The position numbers were made by a program, and so were the translations under genes. From assembly GCF_902652685.1 (NCBI RefSeq), contig NZ_CACRUY010000009.1, positions 1 through 64,000 of the forward strand: 64,000 nucleotides of DNA, in the 5' to 3' direction. This DNA is from Mycobacterium sp. Marseille-P9652 (GTDB lineage Bacteria; Actinomycetota; Actinomycetes; Mycobacteriales; Mycobacteriaceae). Positions 36,542 to 47,893 of this stretch are shown here, in pieces. The notes below the pieces were generated by a model, which had not been told where the DNA came from, ran no database searches, and was given only the letters and a program-made list of their open reading frames with translations. How positions within the stretch are numbered: the first letter of the stretch is position 1; every line of letters starts with the position of its first letter.

Positions 36542-38215
36542 ATGTGCCGGCCTGCAAATCGTGCAGTCGCTCGATGGCGGCCACAACGCCGCAATCTTCA
36601 TCATGATAGATTCCGGGCGGCCACGGGAAAGGAGCTGACCATCCGTAGCGTTTGCGCGCGGCCCGCCGTCGTAGATGTCTCGGTTGCCGCCGTGCTCGTG
36701 GTAGCCACCGTAATCCTGCGCGGACACGCGATCACCGACTGGCGATTCCTCAACCCTGACGAGACGGGGCTGTTGGTCTGGGGGCGCGCCGCGCTGCACT
36801 CTCCCGTCCCGTTCAGCACCTGGCAATTTGCGACCCTCGGCCCATTCTGGCCACTTTTCCTCGCCGGGCTCGCCGCGCTCGGCGCCCCGCTGACGTTTGC
36901 CTTCGCACACATGCTGACGGCAATTCTGTTGGCGCTCACCGCCGCAGTCTTCTTCGTCGCCGGGTCCCGCGCCATCGGTCGGGGACCCGCGCTGGTGGCC
37001 ACGATGGTGTGGTGGCTACCTCTCGCGACGACTTTCGGGTTGGGCTTTCCGGAGGCTTACAACACGCTGAGCACCGAGTACTTGCCGGTACTGCTCGTTG
37101 TGGCGTCGGCGCTGGTGCCCCGCGAACAGTTGGCGGCGCGGCCTTGGCTGTTCGCCGTCCTCGGCCTGTTGGCCGGCCTCGCGATCGGCGCGAAGCCTCA
37201 AGTCGCTCCGCTGGCCGGCGCGTTCGCCGTGGCGCAGGTTATTGTGCTGCGCCCCAACGTGAGGCGCATCGTCGTGGCGGTGCTGTGGTGGCTGGTGGGC
37301 GCGATCCTGCCATTGGCCGCGATCGCTTTGGTCGTCGTGGTCTCACCGGCGACCAACTGGACGCTCGTCGAGCAGAACTTCTCCGCCGTGTTGAGCTACG
37401 GTGCCGGCCCATCCCTGGTGCAGCGGTTCGCAGTCACCTTCGGGTCGCTCATCGCGCCGGGCGGTTATATTCTCGTGGCGCTAGCCGGCCTGATCTGGCT
37501 GGCCCGGCACAGCGACAGATCGTCCAACGTGGCCCGCGTCGTCCTCATCACGGGCGGGTTGGCGGCCATGCTGTTCGGCGGCAGGGGTTTCCCCCCTTAC
37601 AACATCCTGTTGTTCGGGGCCGGCGCCCTGGCCGCCACCATGCCGGTCAACCCTGACGCCAGCTTGCTCCCGCCGCGGATGACGCCGAAATTAGTGGCCG
37701 GGGCACTCGCCATGGTGGCGGCTCTCGTGCTGGTAGCCGGTTACCTCACCAACACTTGGCGACCAACGCCACCCCGGATGGCCCTGGCCGCTTTCTCACC
37801 TAATTCGGTCCACCGCAACCCGATAATGGCCCGAGAGTGCCCGCCCGGGTCGAGAGCCATGGTCTGGGGCTGGGCGGGTGAACTCTATATCGAACAGGAC
37901 TGGCAGAGCACTACGCCCTACACGATTGTGGGCGGGCTGGTCTACAGCGATGCGTTAAAGAAGTCGGCTGAGCCGGTGGTCCGTGCCAGCATCGACCAGG
38001 CAAAGTGCGTGGTCGATACATCGAGCGTGAAGCGGGCCAAATGTCCCGGCGAGAGCCTCGACGCCCCAGTGCCTGAGTGCCTTCCGGAGAGGATAACGCT
38101 GTCGCGGTTCTATCCCGAACTCTTCGCGCTCGTGGCCCGGCAGTTCCACGCCATCTCGGTCGACGTCCCCGGCTGTGAAGGCTGCGTGCTTTACGTGCGC
38201 AACGTCCCGTCGTGA
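36542..38215 (+). CDS. GT-C-like polytopic membrane glycosyltransferase
   Basis: 557 residues with about ten transmembrane helices followed by an extracytoplasmic C-terminal domain with several Cys residues (VPGCEGCVLY at the end). The first outer loop has WRFLNPDETGLLVWGR, an acidic pair in the place used by GT-C enzymes to bind polyprenyl-phosphate sugars. This supports, but does not prove, a transferase role in extending the glycolipid on the outer face. The start is unresolved: ATG 36542 is the first, yet AAAGGAG at about 36627-36633 is followed only by CTG and ATC codons. The gene is divergent from the NeuD-like gene with a very short spacer. Confidence 0.68.
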   Translation: MCRPANRAVARWRPQRRNLHHDRFRAATGKELTIRSVCARPAVVDVSVAAVLVVATVILRGHAITDWRFLNPDETGLLVWGRAALHSPVPFSTWQFATLGPFWPLFLAGLAALGAPLTFAFAHMLTAILLALTAAVFFVAGSRAIGRGPALVATMVWWLPLATTFGLGFPEAYNTLSTEYLPVLLVVASALVPREQLAARPWLFAVLGLLAGLAIGAKPQVAPLAGAFAVAQVIVLRPNVRRIVVAVLWWLVGAILPLAAIALVVVVSPATNWTLVEQNFSAVLSYGAGPSLVQRFAVTFGSLIAPGGYILVALAGLIWLARHSDRSSNVARVVLITGGLAAMLFGGRGFPPYNILLFGAGALAATMPVNPDASLLPPRMTPKLVAGALAMVAALVLVAGYLTNTWRPTPPRMALAAFSPNSVHRNPIMARECPPGSRAMVWGWAGELYIEQDWQSTTPYTIVGGLVYSDALKKSAEPVVRASIDQAKCVVDTSSVKRAKCPGESLDAPVPECLPERITLSRFYPELFALVARQFHAISVDVPGCEGCVLYVRNVPS

Positions 38216-38311
38216 GCGGCGGCGCGCACAACCCGCTGACGGGTCAACAGCAGGCGTCGGTCGCGGCGGGTTGTTGCTGTTCAGGACATACTTTTTAGCT
38301 TTTTCTCAGTC

Positions 38312-38333
38312 GCGCCACGGGAAGCGCCACGGG
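38312..38333. repeat. Two direct copies of a 10-mer before the GAP gene
   Basis: GCGCCACGGG occurs at 38312-38321 and again at 38324-38333, separated by two A bases (period 12). It begins 40 bases before the ATG of the GAP-family gene, just after a T-rich tract at about 38291-38306 (CTTTTTAGCTTTTTC). It could be a tandem regulator site on one helix face or a small slippage duplication. Confidence 0.5.
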
Positions 38334-38351
38334 CTAGTAAAGTCCCCCTTG

Positions 38352-39113
38352 ATGTGGACGATAGTCGTGGTGTGCGGGCTAGGCATGGCGATTGATCCCG
38401 TGCGGATTGGTCTCGCCGTGATCATGATGTCGCAGCGGCGACCCTTCAGAAATCTCATGGCTTTCTGGTTGGGTGGCGTAGTGGCTGGCGTCGCCGTTGG
38501 ACTGGCCGCGCTGGTGGTGATGCGTGATCTGACAACTATGGCGTTGCACTTCGTCGTGGACGTATTGACGAGGGTCAGGGTCGCCACCGTCATCTTCATG
38601 GGCGGGCGTTTGCAGATCGCCTTCGGTGTGCTCGCGTTCGTGATCCTTGCAGTGATGACGATCCGGGCGCGCACCGCGGCGCGATTGAGTGTCGGCGGGG
38701 CCGATATGGGCGGTGGCCATGTAGCCACGCTGGTGGAGGAGCGCCCGGCGAACGTATTCCAGCGATTGGGAGCCCGAAGCCACGACATCCTGAGCGGGGA
38801 TCGCCTCTGGCCACCGTTCTTCGTGGGCCTTTGCTCGTCGTTTCCGCCTTATGAGGGCTGGTTGGTAGTGGCCGCGATCGGCGCCTCGGGAGCCGCGGTG
38901 GGCACCCAGTTCGGCGCGCTCATGCTCTTCATGCTGCTGCTGCTTGCCGTCATCGAGATCCCGCTGCTCTGCTATCTGGCGGTCCCGGCGAAGACCCACG
39001 CGGTGGTGGAGCGCATCCACGAGTGGATGAGGACCTATCGCCTACAGCTCACCCAAGCCATCATCGGCTTCACGGGCGTTATGTGTTTGTTCCAGGGTGT
39101 GACCAGTCTCTGA
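38352..39113 (+). CDS. GAP (Sap) family glycolipid-transport membrane protein
   Basis: 253-residue integral membrane protein with about six helices of the GAP family, named after the M. smegmatis protein needed to place glycopeptidolipids at the cell surface. Visible family features are [23 protein letters not shown] near the start and the central [20 protein letters not shown]; a short soluble loop separates two helical halves. It is likely required for moving the lipooligosaccharide across the membrane with MmpL12. ATG 38352 (or TTG 38349) begins the first helix; the longer frame from 38175 overlaps the preceding gene and is not used. The length matches what I recall for Rv1517. Confidence 0.85.
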   Translation: MWTIVVVCGLGMAIDPVRIGLAVIMMSQRRPFRNLMAFWLGGVVAGVAVGLAALVVMRDLTTMALHFVVDVLTRVRVATVIFMGGRLQIAFGVLAFVILAVMTIRARTAARLSVGGADMGGGHVATLVEERPANVFQRLGARSHDILSGDRLWPPFFVGLCSSFPPYEGWLVVAAIGASGAAVGTQFGALMLFMLLLLAVIEIPLLCYLAVPAKTHAVVERIHEWMRTYRLQLTQAIIGFTGVMCLFQGVTSL

Positions 39114-39153
39114 GTCACCCGCGGACCGGCACGATGACATCGGCTGTGTTTCG

Positions 39154-40128
39154 GTGAACCTGAACGGCATTGACCAACCGTCGTCGAGTCCGCTGGTCTC
39201 GGTCTGCATTCCGATGTACAACAACGGCGCAACGATCGAGCGTTGCCTGCATAGCATCCTGGAGCAGGACGGCGTCGACTTCGAGATCGTGGTGGTTGAC
39301 GACGATTCGTCCGACGACGGCCCCACCATTGCCGCCGGGATGCTGCGGCCGCAAGACCGGCTGGTGCGGAACCAACCCCGTCTGGGCCTCAACGGAAACC
39401 ACAACAGGTGCCTGGAACTGGCTCGCGGCAGGTGTGTCCAGTTCGTCCACGGCGACGACTGGCTGCTGCCCGGTGCCTTGGCGACGCTCTCCCGGTGCTT
39501 CGACGACCCGGCCGTCGGCTTGGCGTTCGCGCCACGGCAGGTGGTGGGCGACGACGAGCGATGGCGGCGCAGATACGGCAAGGTGCACAAGCACTTCCGG
39601 AATCTGCGCGAACGCAATGACGGGCCGTCGTTGGTGCGACAACTGGTGCTGAGCGGCGGAAAGCACAACTGGGTGGGCGAACCAAGTTCCGTCATGTTCC
39701 GGCGCCGGCTTGCCCTTGATGTAGGCGGTTTCCGCGACGACATCTACCAGATGGTCGACCTGGACATGTGGCTGCGGTTGATGCTGCGCTCGGTTGTGTG
39801 CTTCGTGCCGCACGAACTGTCGGTGCGCAGTCACATGAGGGGAACGGAAACGACGCATGTCATGAGCACCTGGCGCAATGTGCTCGACCAGCTACGCATC
39901 CTCAGCTGGCTGGCCGTTGATCCGGCGTCGCCCCTCTCCGTCCGGATCATCGCGCTGCTATGGTGGGTGCCCGCATGGCTGAGGCTGGCCGTCGAAGTAG
40001 CCGTATTCGGGCCGCAGCGGAGGATGCATCTGAAGACGTTGGCGGGGGCGCCTTCCGCGTTCTCCCACGCTCGGCGGGTGCGAGACGGCCTAACCGCGAA
40101 GCCGGAGACACCGCTGGCCTCCGGCTGA
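39154..40128 (+). CDS. GT2 glycosyltransferase
   Basis: 324-residue family 2 transferase. [18 protein letters not shown] begins the GT-A fold; [10 protein letters not shown] and [12 protein letters not shown] hold the nucleotide-sugar and metal-binding acidic residues; [14 protein letters not shown] is the acceptor-side motif. GTG 39154 gives [14 protein letters not shown] hydrophobic patch near residue 270 could associate the protein with the membrane. It lies between the GAP gene and fadD25, where I remember Rv1518/Rv1520 glycosyltransferases in M. tuberculosis. The sugar it transfers is unknown. Confidence 0.88.
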   Translation: MNLNGIDQPSSSPLVSVCIPMYNNGATIERCLHSILEQDGVDFEIVVVDDDSSDDGPTIAAGMLRPQDRLVRNQPRLGLNGNHNRCLELARGRCVQFVHGDDWLLPGALATLSRCFDDPAVGLAFAPRQVVGDDERWRRRYGKVHKHFRNLRERNDGPSLVRQLVLSGGKHNWVGEPSSVMFRRRLALDVGGFRDDIYQMVDLDMWLRLMLRSVVCFVPHELSVRSHMRGTETTHVMSTWRNVLDQLRILSWLAVDPASPLSVRIIALLWWVPAWLRLAVEVAVFGPQRRMHLKTLAGAPSAFSHARRVRDGLTAKPETPLASG

Positions 40129-40220
40129 GCGTGCGGCTCGCGGGCTCCGTTGCGGGCGCGCGTCTGCGTGGTCTCAACTCGCGGTTCCCGGCCGGAAAGG
40201 TGGGCGGCGAAGGTAGTGTG

Positions 40221-41981
40221 TTGTCCGTGGTTCTGTCTTCGATCCCCGACGTGTTGCGCGAGCGCGCCAGCCTGCAGCCGAACGACACGGCGTTCACATA
40301 CATTGACTATGACCACGATTGGGAAGGCGTTGCACATACGCTGACGTGGTCGCAACTGTATCGGCGAGTGCTCAACCTGGGCGATCAGCTCAGAGCCCAC
40401 GGATCCACCGGTGACCGGGCCCTCATCCTCGCCCCTCAGGGGCTCGATTACGTCCTTGGCTTCCTCGGAACCCTTCAGGCCGGACTGGTCGCCGTTCCGC
40501 TCTCGGTTCCCTACGGCGGCGCCCACGACGAACGCACGATCGCGGTGTTGGCCGACACCTCGCCCTCAGTAGTTCTCACGACGTCCCCGGTCATGGACAA
40601 CGTCAGCGCGTCACTTCGATCGCATCAGGCCGGATCAGAACCCGCGGTCGTCGAATTGGACTTGCTGGATCTCGAGACCCGGCAACGGCCCACAGGCAAG
40701 AGGCCCCGCGCCGGCGCCGGCGACAGGTCGGATTTCATATTCCTGCAGTACACCTCCGGGTCGACCCGGACGCCGGCCGGTGTCATGGTGTCCAGCCGGA
40801 ATGTTTTCGCCAACTTCGAGCAAATCATGGGCGACTTCTTCGCCCCCGAGGGCGGGGTGCCGCCCCCCGACATCACGTGTATGTCGTGGCTGCCGCTTTA
40901 CCACGACATGGGACTCTTCCTGGGAATCATCATGCCCATCTTGGCGGGCGTGCCGACGGTGCTGACGAGCCCGGTCGGCTTCCTGCAGCGGCCTGCTCGC
41001 TGGATGCAACTGCTGGCAACAAACGGATGCACGATCTCGGCTGGACCCAACTTCGCCTACGAGTTGGCGGTGCGCAAGACGTCCGATGACGACATGGCCG
41101 GCCTCGACCTCTCCGGCGTGCACACGATTCTCAACGGCGCCGAGCGCGTGCAGCCGGCGACGCTCAAGCGATTCGCCGACCGGTTCGCCCGCTTCAACTT
41201 CGACCCACGGGCGTTGCGGCCCTGCTACGGCATGGCCGAGGCGACGGTGTACATGGCGACGCGACAGGTGGGTGAGCCCCCCGAGATCGTCTACTTCGAT
41301 TCGGAGAAACTTCCCGGTGGGCAAGCGCAGCGGTGCGAAAGCGGCAGCGGCACACCGCTGGTCAGCTATGGCGATCCGAAATCGATGCTCGTGCGCATCG
41401 TCGACCCGGAGACGCGACGGGAGTGTCCCGAGGGCACCGTTGGTGAGATATGGGTGCGCGGGGACAATGTGGCGGCCGGATACTGGCAGAAACCCGACGA
41501 GAGCGAGCGCACGTTCGGCGGGTCCATCGTTGACCCGTCGCCGGGGACACCCGAACAGCCTTGGCTGCGAACCGGAGACTCTGGCTTCTTCTCTGCGGGA
41601 GAGTTGTTCATCATCGCCCGCATCAAGGACTTGTTGATCGTCTACGGCCGCAACCATTCTCCGGACGACATCGAGGCGACGATCCAGGAGATCACCGCTG
41701 GCCGCTGTGCCGCGATCGCGGTGCCCGACCGGGGCGTAGAGAAGCTGGTCGCGATCGTCGAGCTCAAGAAGCGGGGCGACTCCGAAGAGGAGGCGGCAGA
41801 TAGGCTGCGGGGCGTGAAAAGTGAAGTCGCGTCAGCGATTTCCAAGTCGCACGGTCTGAAGGTGGCGGACCTGGTCCTGGTGTCGCCGGGCTCGATTCCG
41901 ATCACCACCAGCGGCAAGATCAGGCGATCGCAATGTGTCGAGCTGTATCGCCAGGACGAGTTCGTCCGGCTGGACGCGTAG
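40221..41981 (+). CDS. fadD25: Fatty acyl-AMP ligase FadD25
   Basis: 586-residue adenylate-forming enzyme of the mycobacterial fatty acyl-AMP ligase type. The P-loop is [13 protein letters not shown], with [12 protein letters not shown] (A5), RTGDSGF (A7) and [15 protein letters not shown] (hinge region), ending with TTSGKIRR, whose Lys is catalytic for adenylation. FAALs activate fatty acids as acyl-AMP and hand them to polyketide synthases, here presumably Pks5. TTG 40221 is chosen: GAAGG at 40209-40213 is seven bases upstream and the N-terminus [12 protein letters not shown] suits the family; GTG 40218 is the alternative. It ends 4 bases from the convergent mmpL12, the order seen at Rv1521-Rv1522c. 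Confidence 0.94.
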   Translation: MSVVLSSIPDVLRERASLQPNDTAFTYIDYDHDWEGVAHTLTWSQLYRRVLNLGDQLRAHGSTGDRALILAPQGLDYVLGFLGTLQAGLVAVPLSVPYGGAHDERTIAVLADTSPSVVLTTSPVMDNVSASLRSHQAGSEPAVVELDLLDLETRQRPTGKRPRAGAGDRSDFIFLQYTSGSTRTPAGVMVSSRNVFANFEQIMGDFFAPEGGVPPPDITCMSWLPLYHDMGLFLGIIMPILAGVPTVLTSPVGFLQRPARWMQLLATNGCTISAGPNFAYELAVRKTSDDDMAGLDLSGVHTILNGAERVQPATLKRFADRFARFNFDPRALRPCYGMAEATVYMATRQVGEPPEIVYFDSEKLPGGQAQRCESGSGTPLVSYGDPKSMLVRIVDPETRRECPEGTVGEIWVRGDNVAAGYWQKPDESERTFGGSIVDPSPGTPEQPWLRTGDSGFFSAGELFIIARIKDLLIVYGRNHSPDDIEATIQEITAGRCAAIAVPDRGVEKLVAIVELKKRGDSEEEAADRLRGVKSEVASAISKSHGLKVADLVLVSPGSIPITTSGKIRRSQCVELYRQDEFVRLDA

Positions 41982-41985
41982 ACGT

Positions 41986-44900
41986 TCAGGCGTTCGGCCC
42001 GAAGAGCGGAAGCGGGTCGCCCGCCTCGTCCTCGGCCGAATCTTTGGCGCGCCCGTTGCCGTTGGTATGACCATTGGCTTTGGCGCTGAGAGTGATTGGG
42101 CGCTGAACCGCCGCGCCGTGACCGAACAACGGCAGAGAGTGGCCGAGGTACCGCTCGGCTTTCCGCTTGCCGTTGGACGCGGTCGTCGGCGCTGTGTCCA
42201 GCGCCGAGTCTCTGAGGTCGTCGGTCACGTGGTCCGGCAAGCCGCTGAGGTCGAATAGGGGCAGCGCATGCGTGGGAACAGGAACGGTCGATCGTGCTGC
42301 GCCGGCCGCGCGTGGCTTCGCCTGCCCTTTCCGCGGCTTGCGGTCGGGCACCATCTTGAGGCGCACCAGCAGGTCGCCGGGGGTCGAAAACTCAGCGTCG
42401 CCGTTCGGCTGGGCGACCGGCGCCGGCTTGATCGTGTGCGGGCTCGGTAGCACCTTCATCCGGACCAGCTGCTCGCTCAGCTGTTGCAGCTGTGCCTGCT
42501 TCTTCTGGTGGGCCGCGTAGACCTGTGTGGCGCTCTTGCCCAGGTGGGACGGCCACCAGTTCTTTTGGCCGATCATCGAGGCCAGGGCCGGAACCGTAAT
42601 CGATCGGACCAGGAACGTGTCGATCAAGATACCCGTTCCAAGGATGAAGCCCGCCTCCGCCATGGTGTAGATGCTGGCGGTCGTCAAGCCGAACATCGAG
42701 GCCGCAAAGATGAGGCCGGCCGAGGTGATCACCCCGCCGGTGGATCCGACGGTGCGGATGACGCCGACGCGCACACTATGCGCCGACTCGTCGCGGATGC
42801 GCGAGATGAGCAGCATGTTGTAATCCGCGCCGACCGCGACGAGCAGGATGAAAGACAATCCCGGCAAGCTCCAGTGCAGGTTGTGCCCCAGGATCAGCTG
42901 AAACACGAGCACGCCGAGGCCCATGGCCGACAAGTACGACAGCAGCACGGAACCGATCAGGTACAGCGGCGCGACGATCGCCCGCAACAACACCACCAGG
43001 ATCAGGAAGACGATGAGGATCGTCGCGATCACGATGAAGGCGATGTCGCCGTTGTAGTAATCGCGGGTGTCCTTCAGCCCGCTGGTGACGCCGACCAATG
43101 ACACCTTCGCATCCGCCAGGTCGGTGCCCGGTGTAGCCGTTTGGGCGGCCTTGATGATTCTGGGAATCTGGTCCATGGCTTCGGTGGTGAACGGATTGAG
43201 CTCGCTTTGGACCAGGTAACGCGCGGCGTGGCCGTCCGGAGAGATGAATATCGCGGCGCCTTGCTTGAACTCGTCTTTCGTCATGACCTGCGGCGGGATG
43301 TTGAAGCCGGACATGGATGCTTTGGCGTCCGTGTCGTGCTTCATGTTCAGCAGGAATTCCGACGCCTCGCCGAGGCCGCTGCCGATCTGCCTCGTCGAGT
43401 CGACCAGTGCCTTGACCCCGCCGGCGACCGCGCGGCTCCCGTCGGCAAGGGCGTTGGCGCCTTGTTCCGCCGACGACATCGTGCTCTGCAGGTTCTTGAT
43501 CGTTGTCATGGCGGCCGAGGCCTGCGTCAACGTCTGCTGGATCTTGTCGAGGGTCTGCCCGATAGAACCCGCCTGCTGCGCCGCCTGAAGGTTGCGGGCC
43601 ATGATCTTGATCGAGGTCAAGGTCCCGTCATTGTTGGCTTGGACCAGCGCCGCCAAACTCGAACGAGAACTCACGCAGCCCGGGTCGGCGTTGCAATCCG
43701 GGCTGTTGTTGAGCGCATTCAACATCGGTCCGCCCCAGGCCGCGATGTTCTCCGCGTTCGCGGTCGACGAGCTGAGGTTGTCACCAAGGGTTTTCATCCG
43801 ACCGGTGAGGGCAGCCCCCTGATCGAGGGCGGCGATGGTGCGGTCGCCGCCCGCCAACTGCTCCATGGTCGTCAGCAGTTCAACCACGGGGCTCAGGCTG
43901 GTCACGGCGCCGGTGACCTGGTCTCGGAGTCCCGCCAGCGCGTCGGCCAACTGGTTCGACCCGTTGACCAACCTGTCCAAATCCCCGTTGCGGGTGCGGA
44001 TCTGGGTGGAGGCGTCGTCGAGCTTGCCGCCGACCTCGCCGGCCTGGTAGGAGACTTTGGTCTGCTCCAGCGGTTCCCCGTTGGGACGCGTCAGCCCTCG
44101 CACCATCGCGATACCGGGCACCTGACTCACGCGTGCGGCCATCTGCTCCAAATCGGCGAGCGCGGCCGGTGTCCGCAAGTTGTGTGACGGCGACTGGATG
44201 AGCATCACCATGGGGTTGAGTGCGTTGTTGGGGAAATGGCGATTGATCGCGTCCCAACCCCGGGAACTGTCGACGGAATCCGGCATGGACTTGAGATCGT
44301 CGTAGTTGAAGCGCATCACGGATGTGCAACTCGCCAGGGCGATCAGCACGATGAGGCTGCCGGCCAGATGAACACGTGGTCGGCGCACGACGCGCGTCCC
44401 CGTCACCCTCCAGAACCGGGTCGTCAGATCCCGCCGGGGCTTGATCCACCCGCGCCGCCCGGCCAGCACGAGCACAGCGGGGAGCAAGGTCGTGGCAGAC
44501 AGCAAAGCCACGCCGACCGATACCGCGATGGACGGGCCGACCGTCGAGAACACCTCGAGTTTGGTGAACACCATGGCGAGGAATGTGACCGCCACGGTGG
44601 CTGCCGATGCGGCGATCACCTTGCCGATCGACATCAACGCCATCTTGACCGCTTCATCGGAATCGTGGCCGCGTCGCACGTAGTCGTGATAGCGACTGAT
44701 CAGGAAGACGGCGTAGTCCGTTCCCGCCCCGATCATGACCGCGCTCATCAGAACCATGCTCTGCAGATTCACCGGCAGGCCGACGGTTTCCGAAAGTGCG
44801 GACAACACGCCCTGCGTGGTCCCGATGGACGCACCGATGTTGGCCAGCGGGACCAACATGGTGACCAGGTTGCGATAGATGAGGAACAGGATCAACAAGA

Positions 44901-45633
44901 CGGCGGTCACTGTGCCGATTTCAATGAAATGCGCGTCCTCTTGCGCCATTTCGGTCGCGTCGATGAGACTCGCCAGCGGTCCGGTGACATTGGCCTTCAG
45001 CGTCGTACCTGCTGTGACCTGCTTGGTGATCTCCTGGGCCTTCTTGTAAGCCTCGATCGTCACCGGCGCGGTGGGAGCGCCCGGGAAGGAAACCGGCAAA
45101 ACGAACGCTTTGCCGTCCTTACTGGCCATGACCTCCCGTATCTGCGGCGACCCGAGGAAGTCTTGCACCGTCGGTTGGTGCACCTTGTCCGCGCGGAGCG
45201 CTTCGACCAGCTTGCGATAGGTGTCCTCGTCGGCCTTGGTGAGACCTTTCTCGTCGGTCAGCAGAATCATCAGCAGGGAACCGCCGGCGCCCAACGGATT
45301 CGTTGCGGCCGCACTACTCGGTGGAGGTGTGGACTCGCTGCCGGGATTCCCGCCACCACCGGGTTTGCCTGCCTTGTCAGCGGGCAAAGCTATGGGCGCG
45401 AACGCTTTGCCCATCTCCCTGTTGGTGATGTTGGTCGGAGCGTCGTCGGGCAGGGGCTTCTGCTCGTGCTTGCTGGCCGCTTCCATCAGGGGCGGGAAGG
45501 CCAGCGCCAGGCTGCCCGCGACCGCGATCCAGCAGGCGATGACGAGCAGCGGCCAGCGCAGGACCACGTCGCCGAGGCGGTCGAAGAGTCCCCCAGGCTT
45601 GGCTGCCTCGCCTGTATGGATCCGGCTTGACAC
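41986..45633 (-). CDS. mmpL12: MmpL12-type RND lipid transporter
   Basis: 1215-residue inner-membrane transporter of the MmpL (RND) family. The first helix lies at about residues 25-45 ([18 protein letters not shown]). Two large periplasmic loops and two five-helix bundles follow, with [17 protein letters not shown] and [16 protein letters not shown] in the pore helices; these carry the Asp-Tyr pairs for proton relay. It would export the assembled lipooligosaccharide or its precursor. GTG 45633 is preferred: AGGA stands seven bases upstream; TTG 45678 is weaker. The cytoplasmic tail after the last helix is long and low-complexity and has three copies of an LPLF motif ([21 protein letters not shown]), an unusual addition. 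Confidence 0.93.
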   Translation of the reverse strand: MSSRIHTGEAAKPGGLFDRLGDVVLRWPLLVIACWIAVAGSLALAFPPLMEAASKHEQKPLPDDAPTNITNREMGKAFAPIALPADKAGKPGGGGNPGSESTPPPSSAAATNPLGAGGSLLMILLTDEKGLTKADEDTYRKLVEALRADKVHQPTVQDFLGSPQIREVMASKDGKAFVLPVSFPGAPTAPVTIEAYKKAQEITKQVTAGTTLKANVTGPLASLIDATEMAQEDAHFIEIGTVTAVLLILFLIYRNLVTMLVPLANIGASIGTTQGVLSALSETVGLPVNLQSMVLMSAVMIGAGTDYAVFLISRYHDYVRRGHDSDEAVKMALMSIGKVIAASAATVAVTFLAMVFTKLEVFSTVGPSIAVSVGVALLSATTLLPAVLVLAGRRGWIKPRRDLTTRFWRVTGTRVVRRPRVHLAGSLIVLIALASCTSVMRFNYDDLKSMPDSVDSSRGWDAINRHFPNNALNPMVMLIQSPSHNLRTPAALADLEQMAARVSQVPGIAMVRGLTRPNGEPLEQTKVSYQAGEVGGKLDDASTQIRTRNGDLDRLVNGSNQLADALAGLRDQVTGAVTSLSPVVELLTTMEQLAGGDRTIAALDQGAALTGRMKTLGDNLSSSTANAENIAAWGGPMLNALNNSPDCNADPGCVSSRSSLAALVQANNDGTLTSIKIMARNLQAAQQAGSIGQTLDKIQQTLTQASAAMTTIKNLQSTMSSAEQGANALADGSRAVAGGVKALVDSTRQIGSGLGEASEFLLNMKHDTDAKASMSGFNIPPQVMTKDEFKQGAAIFISPDGHAARYLVQSELNPFTTEAMDQIPRIIKAAQTATPGTDLADAKVSLVGVTSGLKDTRDYYNGDIAFIVIATILIVFLILVVLLRAIVAPLYLIGSVLLSYLSAMGLGVLVFQLILGHNLHWSLPGLSFILLVAVGADYNMLLISRIRDESAHSVRVGVIRTVGSTGGVITSAGLIFAASMFGLTTASIYTMAEAGFILGTGILIDTFLVRSITVPALASMIGQKNWWPSHLGKSATQVYAAHQKKQAQLQQLSEQLVRMKVLPSPHTIKPAPVAQPNGDAEFSTPGDLLVRLKMVPDRKPRKGQAKPRAAGAARSTVPVPTHALPLFDLSGLPDHVTDDLRDSALDTAPTTASNGKRKAERYLGHSLPLFGHGAAVQRPITLSAKANGHTNGNGRAKDSAEDEAGDPLPLFGPNA

Positions 45634-45811
45634 CCGATCGATCCTACAATCGACCGCTTCGCGGCGAGGGCTAATCAAGATCTCTCAGGCTACCCTCAGG
45701 TTGCCGCGACTTGGCCGTACAGCGGCGTTTACCGCAGGTCAGGGCGTGTCGACGTGTCGACGTCACTCATTCGGCGGCCCCGTGCCGCGCATCCATGCGA
45801 CACTGTGCCCC

Positions 45812-46597
45812 GTGGCTCTCAGATACCGCCTGCAATCGAATCCGCTCGTCGGAAAGGTGACTACCAAGTATCTTCTGCCCCTGGGTACCCGGCAGGTCGG
45901 CGATGACGTGGTGTTCTTCAACTTCGGCTACGAGGAGAATCCGCCGATGGCGCTGCCGTTGGACGCCTCCGATGAGCCCAACCGCTACTGCATCCAGCTG
46001 TATCACCAGACCGCGAGCCAGGTGGATCTCACCGGCAAACGGGTCTTGGAGGTCAGTTGCGGCGCCGGTGGCGGGGCGTCCTACATAGTGCGCACCCTGG
46101 GCCCGGCCTCGTACACGGGTCTCGATTTGAACCCGGCAAGCATCGAGCTGTGCAAGAAGAAGCACAAGCTTCCGGGACTCGATTTCGTGCAGGGCGACGC
46201 GCAGAACCTGCCCTTCCCCGATGAGTCATTCGACGCGGTGATCAATGTCGAGGCATCGCACCAGTACCCCGACTTCCCCAAGTTCCTGACCGAGGTGAGT
46301 CGTGTGCTTCGCCGCGGAGGACACTTCCTGTACACCGATTCCCGCCGCAACCCGGTTGTGCCCGAATGGGAGTCGGCACTGGCAGCTGCGCCACTCCGCA
46401 AGATTTCCGAACGCAACATCGAACAAGAGGCGAAACGCGGCCTGGATGCCAACACCCAACGCTCGCAGGAGGCCATCGGTCGGCGCGCGCCGGCGTTGCT
46501 CGCCGGCTTGACCCGATACGCCGTGAGCGTCTTGGACTGGGACCTGCGCCGCGCCGGTGGATTCTCGTACCGGATCTACTGCTTTGCCAAGGACTGA
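45812..46597 (+). CDS. Glycolipid/phthiotriol-type O-methyltransferase (Rv1523-like)
   Basis: 261-residue class I methyltransferase related to the Rv2952/Rv1523 group that methylates complex mycobacterial lipids. The SAM motif is [15 protein letters not shown], followed by [16 protein letters not shown] and [15 protein letters not shown]. The end [10 protein letters not shown] is typical of the group. GTG 45812 is used; GTG 45782 is also in frame, and the long upstream frame runs through the mmpL12 leader. It is divergent from mmpL12 (178-base spacer, which should contain both promoters) and followed by a GT1 gene. The likely target is a sugar hydroxyl on the LOS core. Confidence 0.88.
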   Translation: MALRYRLQSNPLVGKVTTKYLLPLGTRQVGDDVVFFNFGYEENPPMALPLDASDEPNRYCIQLYHQTASQVDLTGKRVLEVSCGAGGGASYIVRTLGPASYTGLDLNPASIELCKKKHKLPGLDFVQGDAQNLPFPDESFDAVINVEASHQYPDFPKFLTEVSRVLRRGGHFLYTDSRRNPVVPEWESALAAAPLRKISERNIEQEAKRGLDANTQRSQEAIGRRAPALLAGLTRYAVSVLDWDLRRAGGFSYRIYCFAKD

Positions 46598-46642
46598 TGA
46601 CGCGGACGTGCCCCTGAGGTTGTTGAAGCTCAGGTGCCGCCG

Positions 46643-47887
46643 ATGAAGTTCGTCGTGGCCAGCTACGGCACTCGAGGCGACATCGAGCCGTGCGCCGCCG
46701 TGGGATCCGAACTGCTGCGCCGCGGGCACGATGTCGTTATGGCCGTGCCGCCCAACCTGATTGGGTTCGTCGAGTCGGCGGGGCTTGCCGCGACTTTGTA
46801 CGGGCGGCGGGACTCGCAGCAGCAACTCGACGAGCAGTTTCTGCACGAAGTGTCATGGAAGATCCAGAACCCGATCAGGTTGGCGCGACAAGCCATGGAG
46901 CCGGTCACCGCGGGCTGGGTCGAGTTGGGTGAGATGCTGACGCCCGTAGCCGACGGCGCCGATTTGCTGTTGACGGGCCAGATCTACCAGGAGGTGGTTG
47001 CGAATGTCGCCGAGCACTACGACATTCCGCTTGCCGCTTTGCATTTCTATCCCATGCGGCCGAACGGCCAGATCGCCTTCCCGGCCCGGTTCCCGCCGGC
47101 GGTCGTCCGCTCCACGATGAAGACGCTTGACTACATCTACTGGCGCGCCACCAAGCGGGTCGAGGACGCCCAGCGCCGAGCGTTGGGCCTGCCGAGGGCA
47201 ACCGCGCCGGCGCCGCGGCGGATGGCCGAGCGAGGTGCGTTGGAGATACAGGCCTACGACGAACTGTGTTTCCCGGGACTGGGCGCGGAGTGGGACAACC
47301 GACGACCGTTTGTCGGCGCGTTGACGATGGAGTTGCCGACGGAGGCTGACGACGAGGTGGCCTCGTGGATCGCTGCCGGAAGCCCGCCGATCTACTTCGG
47401 TTTCGGCAGCATGCCGGTCGGATCGCTGGCCGACAGGGTCGCGATGATCGGCGCCGCCACCGCGGCGCTGGGGGAGCGGGCATTGATCTGCTCGGGACCG
47501 GCTGAGGTACGCGGCATTCCGAGTTTTGACCACGTCAAGGTCGTGCGCGCGGTCAACCATGCGGCCGTCTTTCCCAGCTGCCGGGCGGTGGTCCACCACG
47601 GCGGTGCGGGAACCACCGCGGCGGGTCTGCGCGCGGGAGTCCCGACGTTGATCCTGTGGGTGACGTCCGACCAGCCGATCTGGGCTGCACAAATGAAGCA
47701 GCTGGGGGTCGGGCTCGGCCGCAGATTCTCGAACACGAACCGAGAATCGCTGATTGCGGATCTGCGGACCGTTGTCTCGCCCGAGTTTGCCGCCCGCGCC
47801 CGGGAGATCGCCTCCCGCATGACCAAACCCGCGGCAAGCGTTACCGACGTCGCCGACCTGGTGGAAGCCGCCGCTCGCCGCGGCTGA
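46643..47887 (+). CDS. GT1-family glycosyltransferase (Rv1524-like)
   Basis: 414-residue GT-B transferase of the UDP-glucuronosyl/erythromycin type used for sugars on mycobacterial glycolipids. The N-terminus is [16 protein letters not shown], with the acceptor-domain His/Arg region; the donor site includes IYFGFGSMP and [20 protein letters not shown] 46643 is chosen because the product then starts exactly like its paralogue at 48741; GTG 46634 is the alternative. The two are about half identical by eye and face each other around wbbL2. It probably attaches rhamnose, fucose or another deoxysugar to the core. Confidence 0.92.
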   Translation: MKFVVASYGTRGDIEPCAAVGSELLRRGHDVVMAVPPNLIGFVESAGLAATLYGRRDSQQQLDEQFLHEVSWKIQNPIRLARQAMEPVTAGWVELGEMLTPVADGADLLLTGQIYQEVVANVAEHYDIPLAALHFYPMRPNGQIAFPARFPPAVVRSTMKTLDYIYWRATKRVEDAQRRALGLPRATAPAPRRMAERGALEIQAYDELCFPGLGAEWDNRRPFVGALTMELPTEADDEVASWIAAGSPPIYFGFGSMPVGSLADRVAMIGAATAALGERALICSGPAEVRGIPSFDHVKVVRAVNHAAVFPSCRAVVHHGGAGTTAAGLRAGVPTLILWVTSDQPIWAAQMKQLGVGLGRRFSNTNRESLIADLRTVVSPEFAARAREIASRMTKPAASVTDVADLVEAAARRG

Positions 47888-47893
47888 CCTGCG

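Noticed and set aside
44236-45630. 464-codon plus-strand frame opposite mmpL12
   Set aside because: Shadow frame, rich in Arg/His/Gln, no motifs; overlaps a clear transporter gene.
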